From assembly GCA_030248215.1 (NCBI GenBank), contig JASANG010000957.1, forward strand, positions 124,001-188,000: 64,000 nucleotides of DNA, in the 5' to 3' direction. The stretch is from Enoplolaimus lenunculus. Taxonomy: Eukaryota; Nematoda; Enoplea; Enoplida; Thoracostomopsidae. Shown one piece after another: positions 1 to 11,700 of the stretch (positions are counted from its first letter, which is position 1; each line of letters begins with the position of its first letter). Position numbers and translations under genes: made by a program. The notes beneath the pieces were generated by a model. The model worked only from the letters and a program-made list of their open reading frames with translations. It was not told where the DNA came from and ran no database searches.

Positions 1-429
1 GTATTTTAATTAAATATTACAAACGTATGCGTAGCATCTAATTTCTACATATTGTTCCAAACTAGAATTTGTGCGTATAGAATGTACGTTACATAGCATA
101 TCCTATTTTTTCCAAGTTCTGTGGTCAGTTAGACGTGCTTAATAACATTCATGCTAAAGAATTAATATTCCAGCGGTACGTCTAGTATATTATGAGAGTG
201 AGAAGTTTGTGATTTTGACTAAGCCCGGTATCTTGTATTACGCCTTTATTGAAATAGGTTTAAGAGTGGCAGAGCTACCTACAATGAGAGTCGCACATTC
301 GTGAAACTGTGTTGACTAATTAAGGTTAATAGCCAATATTAATGCACGGGCGTCCGAAGAAAATTATATTTGATGCATGACCGAATAATTTTGTGTGGGG
401 TCGCTACAATTGCAATTTAGATTGTTTAC
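1..429. other. No gene seen
   Basis: AT-rich sequence inside or beyond the cadherin intron. No cadherin-like exon or recognised repeat. Confidence 0.5.
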
Positions 430-739
430 TTTGACACCACGTTGATGGTTGAATTGCGCGTTTTTGCCTTGTATCAAAAGCTTGAGCGATAACGCAAGGT
501 TATACTTTGGAATGTTGCTTTCAAAACTTAAGTACGCTTTAAAGTTTCGAGCTCAACTTCATTTGGTCCTGGAGTCATTTATGCGCTACAATTATTTATA
601 ATTGTATTTATGCGCTCTAATTAGGGTTTAGGGACTCTATCCGCTTCCTTACTCTTATTAGGGATACGGACTCCTATTGATTGGGACTCAAAATGGAGAC
701 CGCCTTTTATTACCCCCTCTTATTCGGGTAACTACAATA
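430..739. mobile_element. Family A MITE, 5'-truncated
   Basis: Shares the AGCTTGAGCGATAACGCAAG core, the GGTCCTGGAGTCATTTATGC segment and the right end CCTCTTATTCGGGT. Confidence 0.75.
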
Positions 740-2118
740 TAATCATTAACTGATGCATCATCCACATTAAAGAATGTGGCCGTGTGGAAAGTGATGTTTC
801 AATTCCGGAAATTTGCTAATTTCTCAATTAAAATTTTAGCGTGTATTGGAATTGAACATCATTTAATTTCGTTAAATTCAATAGAATGAAGATTTTAAAA
901 TGAAATTAAAGTTCAATTCCAGTACACTACCATTCGTAAAGCGCACTGCTACTGAACTCGGCTGTGTTAACTTAGCACGAGTACAAGAATTGGTCATGAA
1001 CAAAATCGTTAAAATTCTACTGTAAGATAAATTATAAATTAATTTACTCAAGTATATTGAAATAGTATTTTATCTAAAACGACACAGTCTAGAACACGTC
1101 ACTGGTGTGCAAACAGCATTTAGAAATTTGTTTAGTTTTGAATTTCTTAAACTTAGCGTCTTTGTGAATCGTTGTTATGTAATTACGCGTTTCCTGGAAA
1201 ATTTTAATTTCTATCTGAGTAAAACAAGGACTATCGTAACAGCAAATAAAGAATGATACGCTTTAAAGAAAATGCATAAATTATAGAGAATTATATGTGC
1301 GATTTCAGAAAACTTCCATAAATTCAGAAACCTTCCATAATGTGCTATTAATAATATACTATCTGTGTATTCTGTGTATAGGCCACCCACATTGCTCTTC
1401 AACACCTATTATTTAACCCCTTTATACTTTATCCCCTGCAGTTGGTTTCGTATCCTACGCCTAAACATTACAAACTTAAGGATACGCCGATGCCTATTAA
1501 GTATAAAGCCTGGAAACGCTTAATACCTTTGATAAAACTGGAATTATCTGTTATCCAACCATAAACCCCTTTATACTTTATCCCCTGCAGTTGGTTTCGT
1601 AGCGCCGAACAATTGCTGTTTCCGTCACCGCTAAATTTTTATATCAAGTACGGGCCCGTGAATTAATCAAGACCTACGTTTCTCTTAATTGTAATTTTAG
1701 ACACATATGACTCCTTAAAACGTACAATTTTGAACTGTTGAAAGTAACCGATTTACGGAGACGCATTTTTGTCTTTCAAGCATTTCAAAATTATGTGATA
1801 GTTGTCTATTTCAAATCGACCGTGTTCAAGATGTGTCATTTGATATGAATTTTCCCAATTAATTGGAGATGGTCGCAGCCACATCGGCCATGTCTGCCTA
1901 CGCCCTTGACTCAATATAGTTGTTTTCAAGCCGAGAACTAAAGGTTCTTGCGCATAAACAGTGGCGTAGGCAAGAGGAAATACATGGGTATACCCCTTTT
2001 CGAAATTTTAACAGACGAACAATAGGCGCTGCTACAGGTTTGAGAGTAATCTGCTGTATTCTGCATTTCGAAAAATAATGTTATATCTTTCCAAAATGAT
2101 ATTCTGGCTACGTCCCTA

Positions 2119-2554
2119 CTGTGGTGACCCGAATAAGAGGGTTGGGGGTAATAAGAGGGAGGGGTTCCTGTTTTGAGTACCAATCAATCGGAGTCTGTAT
2201 GCTTAATAATAGTCCGTAAGCAGATAGAGTCCCTAAGCTGTAATTAGAGTCCATAAATGTCAATTATTAATAATTGTAGCGCATGAATGACTCCACAACC
2301 AAATAAAGTTGAGTTCGAAACTTTAAAGCGTACTTAAGTTTTGAAAGTACATTCCAAAGTATAACCTTGCATTAGCGCTCAAGCTATTGACACAAAACAA
2401 ATAAACGTTTAATTCCAGATAGTAGTTAGGACCAACTAATAAAAGGCAGCGGACAGCGGATTAAAAATAAAAACAGTCCGTATACAAATAACAGAGGGCA
2501 CCTTTGGAGAAGCCAAATAAACATCAGTCCCCCCTCTTATTCGGATCACTACAG
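2119..2554. mobile_element. Family A MITE (reverse orientation)
   Basis: Between TA dinucleotides. Ends CTGTGGTGACCCGAATAAGA and (reversed) CTGTAGTGATCCGAATAAGA. No coding capacity. Confidence 0.88.
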
Positions 2555-2622
2555 TACTTGTGAAGTTATCCCGAAAATTCTATTTATATGAAATTTAAAA
2601 TTTTTGATTAAGTATGACTTAC

Positions 2623-2719
2623 CGTTAACAAACGAATAAACAATTGCATCGTTCACAGAATCCGGATCTGTCGCTGTAATTGGTCCCGGTTCCACCGGAA
2701 GGATTCCGTTGTTTTCTGG
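2623..2719 (-). CDS. PCDH15: PCDH15-like exon 9: EC3 first half, last exon seen
   Basis: A 97-bp exon (TTTTAG/GTAAGT), phase 0 in and phase 1 out. It encodes ILPVEPGPITATDPDSVNDA and then IVYSFVNG, the 'P..I.A.D.D..n..I.YS...G' pattern. I found no further cadherin exon on the minus strand down to base 1, so the following intron is at least 2.6 kb. Confidence 0.87.
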
Positions 2720-5700
2720 CTAAAATTTATTTTTCAAATTTTTAAAATTAAACTGGTCGTTTGAAAAATGAATCTACGGTAATTCGTCGCTCGCCCGACA
2801 ACCGGTCACCCAACAGTGTCCTAAAGCCTATGAACGCAATGTAAGTATACTTTTAAGCCTAATCCTAAACCAGAGCGTTAGCTTAAGCATGATAGGTAAC
2901 GAATTGTCGAGTCGATGAAATTTCGGATTACAAGTCGTCGCGAGCTGATGCAAGTGTGACTAAAAAGTTTCTACGGGGCTCTGCCTACTACTATAGCTTG
3001 TCGCGTAGTAATTTTTAGTTACACTTACAAGTTATGGTAAACTCCTGCGGGTCGGTCCTAGAATTATTGTACCCCCATAGACTATTGACCCGGTTGCGTG
3101 TCCGTCACTTACCGGCGCTGCTCCGGCTTGCACTCGAGTTTCGTAGAGTACATTTGAGCAGGGTCGAGTCAAATCCTCAGGGCAGTCGGGATGTAAAAAT
3201 CGAGGAGGCTGATCGTTCGAGTCCAACACTTGAACTTCGAGGGTCGTCTGCGCTGTCAGTCGATCGCCTGGAAACGCACCAACGTTGTCCTGAAACAACC
3301 AAATACAACTTAATTTTTACGTAAAGTTGCTCATTGACAAGAGTATACAACTGGGTACATTCTGTGTAATGGAATTTGAACGCAATAGTAACCTCCGTGC
3401 AAAAAATCATTTCTCTCTTCACAAATTTTGGGGTGACAAATTTCACGCAGGCGGCCGAAACAACATTCATCAGCTAAATCCGAGCGGCGTAACTGCCGGG
3501 TCTGTAGGTAAACGAGCCTAGGGGGAGCTCCATCCCCCTGAAGGAATTTTGACTCCATATCACAGATTCAACCTTGCCTGTAAGTCATCGAAAACCCTTG
3601 TATGCCCCTACTGAAATGTGGTTGCACCCCTCTTGTCAAGGTGATCTGGCTAAGGGTCTTGTACTTGCCCGAGTGTATAGAGCTATTTTAAGACCTACCG
3701 GCACCCTGTTACTTTAAGGAGCGTCCCGTTTTTTCGCATGATTGCAATAGACCAAGCATAGATTTTAGACAATTTTTTGCTTAGGCTTTGGCTTTGTTTC
3801 AAACTTAGCTTTGCGCTAAAGTACAAGCCCAAGCTTACACTTAGGCTGCTGCATGCCCGTTGCCAGGTCACCTTGCCGGGGGGGGGGGCAAAAATTTTTC
3901 AGGAGTATTATGCAAGGGTTTTTGTGATTTGCAAGCAATGTTGAAAATTTCACTTAACCCTTTCACTCATAGAGTATACTATGAGCAACTAAATACAATA
4001 ATGTAAGAGCAATACACACACTGTTAGCAGTGTTTAACATCTATAACATATATGCACTGTGCAAAATCTCCACAAGACCTGATAGCCTACTTGAGCTCCA
4101 GCGTCAAGCTCCTATAGCTCAGTGGTCATCGTAAACGACTCCCATCCGTCAGACTGGAGATCGAATCTTACCTTGAAATCACATCTCATACGGAATTGAA
4201 AATATTCATGTGAGAAAGGGTTAATGAAAAAATTCTTACTTAGCATTTATAAATAAAAGCATTAACATTAATCCTAATACTCATTACAGAGAAAACCCTT
4301 ACGATTGCCGCAATTACAAGTCGATAATTTTGTGTTGTTTCGTAGTCCAACTGTTGTCTGAGTACAACGAATCCACTCGATGGATCAGGGATTGCGAAAA
4401 AGTTTTCCGCTCCTGGCTAAAAAATATGATTTTTTAAATTATTTTAAATTTTAAATTTGACAAATTGACTTTATCCAAAAATATATGACACTTGCGGTTC
4501 TTGAGTAGATAATTGACCTGTGTATAACCGCATGGATATGGTTTCCAACCGGGCCCGTATCGAAGGGGGGAGAAGCAGGAGGGGCTCAGCCCCCATGGAA
4601 AGACTTTGGGCAGTCTAGAAAACCTTCAACCTTGCTTGTAAGTGTGAAAACCCTTGTATAGCAACCACTGTATGGCCCTTGTGAAAAATTTTCACCCCCT
4701 GGCCCGTAGCCAGCTCAGTTTGCTCGGCAGGGGCTAAAAATTTCAACCGGGGTATACAAGGTTTTGCATTGAATTACAAGCAACGTTGAAAATTTTCCAG
4801 GCAGCCAAAAATTTTCAAGAGGCTAGGGGCTGAGCCACTCTTGGGCCCTCTTGGGTACGGGACCGGAGGGGTACCGCCGAAATAAGACCGCGTGATACTA
4901 TAAATACAGACAGCGAACGTTCTGTATTAGTATCCCAGTTTATCAGGCATTACCCAGTATTCCAGGTTTTCTTACCCGACCCGCGTTTATTCCCGGTCAT
5001 CAAGTAACTGGGGTGTTGCGTATTGTTGACCCATCCCAAAACTATAATTGTTCCACTCACAGGGCTTCCAACTCCGGGCACAATTTGATATTCGACTTGA
5101 TTGTTTGGGGCAGTCGCATCGTTATCTATGACGCTGATGCCAGTGAAGATCGTTTGACCCACAGGGACTAACTAAAACGTACAAATGAAGTTAAATATTA
5201 AATTTTATAATTAAAGTCTTGAAATTTGTTTTGGTTTGTCCGAAACATAAGCAAATATAAACCTAATAATCCTTTTGCCTACTGTGGTGACCCGAATAAG
5301 AGTGAGGTCTGATATTTATTTGGCCTCTCCAGAGGGTGCCCCCCTTGCCATTCGGTTACGGACTGTAAGTGATTTTTAACCCACGCTCCGCCGCCATTCG
5401 TTACTGATATATCCGGTACTGCAATTATCCGTTGAATTAAACGTATATTTGTCTTGCGTCAATAGCTTGAGCGATAATGCAAGGTTATACGTAGGAATGA
5501 ACTTTCAAAATTTAAGTACGCCTAACAGATTCGAACTCAATTTTATTTGGTCCTGGAGTCATTTATGCACTACAGTTAAGAATAACTGATCTTCATGGAC
5601 TCTAATTAGGATTTAGGGACTCAATCGGCTTACGGACTCTTATTAGGAATCCGGACTCCTATTGATTGGGACTCAAAAAGGGGGACCCCCTTCTTATTAC

Positions 5701-8700
5701 CGCACACCCTCTTATTCGGGTCACTACAGTAAGCCTAACGGTTGGCGACATATTGTCACGTCAGCGACACGTCGGGTGATGAAGTGTCGGTCGATGAGTT
5801 GTCAGGGCGACGAAATGTCGTGATAATTTTGAAGTATGTAACAAACTTAAGCCACTATTTCTTTAGAACGCATCGTAATAAAGTTTGACATACACCGTGG
5901 GAAGAATATATACAGCACGGCAGGGTGTAACCGGATATCCATTTCCGTTTCCAGTGAAAATCGGTGTTTGTTTCCGTTTCTGTTTCCGTTATAGAAATGA
6001 CGGAAATTCTGTCATTCTTACATCCAAAATTAGTTTTAAATCACGTTTCCAAAATTAGTTCTAAATCACGTTTATATCTGGCAATTTTTTATTACAGATA
6101 TGCTGCAATTGTTCGAAATGAAATAACGATTACGGAATGCATTCAAAATCATAAAAATTTCGGTGCATGCGCCCTATGCCTAAAGCCTAAATATTTAGTT
6201 TAAGCCGAACCTGCGCCTAAGTCCAAGCCTAAACCTACGATAAACCCAAGCCTTAATCTTAAATGTGAGTGAATGCGCTTAAGAATCTCCTTGGATATGT
6301 TCGCATATTGCAATTATCAGCTCGCAATTTCTAACCCAAGGAGTATGCGTTATATACAATATTGCGTTATTATAGGAGCCTTATCTGGGCTGGGACTAAG
6401 AATACTTCAAACATTGAAACACAGTCTATATATTAAAGCTGGAACGCCCCACATACGTATTTTGGGCAACGTTCCAACAAAGTCAAAATATGCAAATTAA
6501 CAGAAGTTTACATAGACATTAAACTGTTGTTTCGATTTTCTTTAAGTAAATATTATTGTTTAGATGTTTTGTGTTCTATTAGACAAATGCAGTTTGGTGT
6601 ATCGATATGATATTTACATGTTGTCTTTAGCTATGTTCAAGTTGCGAAGTGTATTTTCCCAATACAGACCGGAATCCCGGTTAAATGTTTCCTTTATTAG
6701 GAATGGATGCAGTACTGAGCCAAGCACCCCATATACATTAAAATGATGATTTTGTTGTCTGAGTTGTAACTTAAGCTATAAAGCTTAAGGCAAGACTTGC
6801 TTAAAAACATATACTCTTGAACATAAGCCAAAACCCAGTATAATAATAGGAGAATTGCACATATATGCAACTACGGATTACTCGTATTCTAAAAAGTATA
6901 CGACGTTCACAATAAAATACATCGGCGTAAATAAAAAAATTAAAATAATAAACAATTCTTACTTCAGAAACTTGAACAAAATATGGCGTTTTCTGAAATG
7001 TCGGTCCGTTGTCGTTAATATCGTCGACAAAAACGCCAATCGGAATTTCATTCTGAAAACATTAAATTTTGTCATCCAATGAGCTGAATTTTGTACTGTG
7101 TATAGCACCTATGACCAGTTGGTAAACACGTTTTTATACAAGAAAACTGCGTTACGTGCCGGTAACCAAGCGGGCCCAGAAGACGGTTCTCAGCCCCTCT
7201 CCCTGGAAATATTATGCCCCCCTCGAAAATTTTCAGCCTTGCTTGTAAGTTACCAAACTCCCTTGTATGCCCCTGCTGAAAAATATTTGGTCCCTGTAAA
7301 AGGTGAGCTGGCTACGGGCCTACTGTATTGCAGCTGCAAACATCTGCGTTGGACGAATTTGTAAAAAATACCGAATTTCAAAGCTGGTCTTTTATTGGTT
7401 TAGAAGTTTTACAAGAACTATCAATAACTGGTAATAGATGCTATACACATCTGAGAATATTGGCACAACGTTGTGTACTTTCGGTTCAAACTTGGTTACA
7501 CAGCAGACAATGGTGGATGCAAACTCTAACAGTGCCACCTTGCTAGAGGGCTAAAATTTTTTCAAGGGTGCATACAAGAGTTTTCGATGACTTAATACAA
7601 GCAAGGTTGAAAATTTTCTGTGGAAATGCAAAAATTATTCCAGGTGGGCTAAGCCTCTTGCCCCTCGCGTGGCTACGTGCACAACCTAGCTATAATTGAC
7701 ATTTGCTCAACAGAACAACTTTAAGAAGTATAAAAGTTTAGTTTTTGCCATTACAGGATACAAAGGGGAGGCGTGGGAGGTTCGCCCCCCATCAGAAATT
7801 TATTTGTGTTAAAATGGTAAGGTCCCCCCTACCTTGCAATTTTTCCCTCAGAAAATGTTTTGAAAAAAGATAAGGTCCCTAATTTTTCCCTCAAAATTGT
7901 TTTTGTGATAAAATATGGTCTTTACCTTACAATTTTTCACATCAGATAATATTTTTGGTGACAAAATGATAACGTTTCTACCTTACAATTTTTGCGCTTC
8001 ATAACATTTGACACCCCCGCCCCCCTTCAGAAATTTCTGGATCCGCCGCTGGCTGTGGCGTTTTATCCGAAATGAACATTGAGCAGTTGTTTCAACAGTT
8101 GAAAACCGTATAAAGTGTAGACTTAAGATAATTTTAAAGGTACCATTGCATTTATATGGAACCTTCAGCGTGCAACCGGAATTACAATTTACCGGAACCG
8201 GAACCGGAATTTGAAAATTTTACCGGAACCGGAACCGGAACCGGAATTTGAAAATTTTACCGGAACCGGAACCGGAACCGGAAAGTGAAAAATGCATTTC
8301 ACCAAAAATTTCATTTTAATCTTATTTTTTGCTCTATTATTTGTGAAATAACCGTAGTCGAACATAGGTATTTATTTTATTTGTTGTATTTTAGATTTTC
8401 ATCATCGACTGAAGTGAAATCCACCATCAATGGCTTATATTCGGAGTACAAGTGGCTTTCAAAAGACATTCCTAAAAATTAACAAAGTTAAGAAAACGGC
8501 CAAATTATAATACCGGAATTTTTAAATCCGGTAAAAATTTACCGGAACCGGAACCGGAACCGGAAGGTGAAAAAATGCCGGAACCGGAACCGGAATTCCG
8601 GTTGCACCCTGGGAACCTTCAAACTTTTCTCGAGTGTGTACTTTATCTGCATTCAACCGCTGAAACAGCTGTTGACAATTTCAATAGCCAGCTCAACATG

Positions 8701-11700
8701 TCATAGGAGCCCAAAACCATTTTACAAGGGCGCTTATTGTAATTCACAGGGTTTTTAATAGCTCGACAAAATTATTGTTTGGGGAGGGGGGTGGCAAAAT
8801 GTATCCAATGGAAGGCAGACCCCCGGGGCCCTTTCCGAGCTACGGGCTTGATCCAAAATGAATAATTTATATGGAAACGTTTTGACATCGTCAGCAGTTG
8901 TTTCAAACGTTGAATAGAGAAGAAATGTATATACTTATAACAAAAATTTGTTAGTCCATTGCAGAGTTAGGGTTACGCTATACTCGCCGCGCATCGCTGG
9001 ATGCCACCGGACGCTACCGCATAAGGCTGGACGCTACCGGATGCCGCCGCACGCTACCGGATGCCGCCGGACGCTACCGGATGCCGCCGGACGCTACCGG
9101 ATGCCGCCAGACGCTACCGGATGTCGCCAGACGCTACCGGATGCCGCCGGACGCTACCGGATGCCGCCGGACGCTACCGGATGCCGCCGGACGCTACCGG
9201 ATGCCGCCGGACGCTACCGGATGCCGCCGGACGCTACCGGATGCCGCCGGACGCTACCGGATGCCGCCGGACGCTACCGGATGCCGCCGGACGCTACCGG
9301 ATGCCGCCGAACGCTACCGGATGCCGCCGGACGCTACCGGATGCCGCCGGACGCCGTCTTGCGGCACGAAAAAATTTATTTATTATAAATTGACACACAC
9401 CATTGGTAGAATTTGCATATGTTTTAGCTATAGCATCGTATGGCAGGCGCACAGCGGCGGTAGGCACAGTAAAGTATAGGACAACCCTTACTTCGAATCG
9501 CAATCCTTGGTCTTCGTAGTTGCATCTGACTTGAAGACTGAGAACATTGTCTGGTAAAGCCTGAAATGAAAAATATAAATCAAAATTTGTGCATTTAAAG
9601 GTTCGGCCCATGTTTAGAACAGGGTCGGAACATTTTCCTGCGGGGCTGTAATAGAGTCAGCTTATGCTTTAGACCAACTGTTTTGCTTAGGCAGAGGTTT
9701 AGGCTTAGGCTTAGGCTTAGGAATAGGCTCATCCTTACGCGTAGGATCATTCTTAAGCTTATGCGTAGGAATACGCGTGTACTACTGTTCCGGCCCTGTT
9801 CTTTGCATGGGCCAAAGTTTCCAATTAAACAAATATGTATATAACTTGGGATTGCTTGTGATTCAATAGCGCGACAAGCTTGAAATTCGATCTGGGTTGA
9901 AATCAATAATTATATAAGATAAGGCTATGCACGGTTCACGTTATAACTGAGGCAACCTGAAACACGATTTGTCACTATTACAATAGCGGGTAACATTTTG
10001 TTTGCACATTGATCCGCTGTCAAATTCAAAAAATTTGAAGTGTCTCCAATTCAGATGTGACAGTCACCGTTGGTACTGTACTATCATATGGCATTCAAAA
10101 TATTGTCTGTCTATTATATGACATGTTTGAAAATGTCTGCAAGGTTGTGGTGAACGATAGCCTGAATGTCCTGTACAATATAATATACTAATATTCAAAG
10201 TATATATTATGTAAAAAAGTTAATATTTTTCCAAAAAAATGAACATTTGATTGTTTCGGGTTTTATGGTTCCTGAACATAGTTTGAAGTGGAATTTATTC
10301 AGTTTCGAGGCCTGCTTGTGGGTACTCCTTTCACCTGGGCATACGGTGATTTTACAAGCGCAAAACCAAACCTTACCGGGTGGGGTCAATTTTTATCCAG
10401 GGGATTAAAGCCCCTCTGTCGCCACTCTGGCTGCGGGTGAGTTTATTTAGCTTCGGTGGTGTTGCATTTGTATGGCTTACTTCTCGATCAATAGGCCGGT
10501 CAATCAATAACTGTTTGCCTTGCAGTTTGAAAAATTGCCCTGGATTACTGACAAGAGACAGCCGAATTTGAGTTAAGTCGCCGAATAAATCTCGTGACAT
10601 ATCAAGAATTAAATTTGGTAACACTGAAAATAAACTTTACTCATTTCAAACGTGTACGAGTGGGATGGTGACGAAAATGTTGTCTGAAAAGCGATTCGCA
10701 GTATGTATAGAAACAGGGCCGGAACAGTAGTATAAGCGTGTTCCTAAACTTAAGCATAAGCCTAAGTGTCAGCGTTAAACCTAAGCCTAAGCCTAAGCGT
10801 AAGAATGAGCCTATACCTATACCTAAGCCTAAGCCTAAGCCTAAGCGTAAGAATGAGCCTATACCTAAACCTAACTCTAAGCCTAGCGAAAGCGTAAGAA
10901 TGAGCATATACCTAAGCCTAAGCCTAAGCCTAAGCCTAAGCGTAAGAATGAGCCTATACCTAAGCCTAAGCCTAAGCCTAAGCCTAAGCGGAAGAATGAG
11001 CATATTCCTATACCTAAGCCTAAGCCTAAGCCTAAGCGTAAGAATGAGCCTATACATAAACCCAAGCCTAAGCCTAAGCCAAAGCGTAAGAATGAGCATA
11101 TACCTAAGCCTAAGCCTAAACTTAAGCAAAAAAGTTTGTCTAAAGCTTAAGCTGACTCTATTACAGTACCGCCGAAAAACGTTCCGGTCCTGTTCCATAC
11201 ATGGGCCAATGTTTCAAAACGCTTGTTTGCAAATCAAAATACTTTCATAACAAAAATGGTTTAAGTAGCAGAACACTGCTGAGTAACTTAATAGTTTTTT
11301 TAGCGTAAAATGTTATTTTAGCATCAATGTAAACACTATTTTTTTCGAAATGCGGGCATATATAAAGATCAGGGGCGGAACGTTTTTTGTGGGACTAGAA
11401 TAGAGTAAGCTTAAAAGCTTTTAGACTAATTTTTTTGCTTGGCTTAGATTTAGGTTTAGGCTTCGGCATAGGAATATGCTCATTCTTACGCTTAGGCTTA
11501 GACTTAGGCTTAGACTTCGGCATAGGAATATGCTCATTCTTACGCTTAGGCTTAGACTTAGGCTTCGGCATAGGAATATGCTCATTCTTACGCTTAGGCT
11601 TAGACTTAGGCTTAGGCTTCGGCATAGGAATATGCTCATTCTTACGCTTAGGCTTAGACTTAGGCTTAGGCTTCGGCATAGGAATATGCTCATTCTTACG

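Noticed and set aside
4105-4180. Functional tRNA gene
   Set aside because: A and B boxes are present, but the stems do not form a credible cloverleaf and the sequence lies inside a two-copy MITE.
8948-9479. Three overlapping 110-146-codon frames
   Set aside because: They are the 20-bp satellite read in three frames.
10740-11130. A true chromosome end or a fused telomere
   Set aside because: The array is bounded by the family D inverted ends, and the same ends recur at many unrelated sites with small target duplications; genes continue on both sides.
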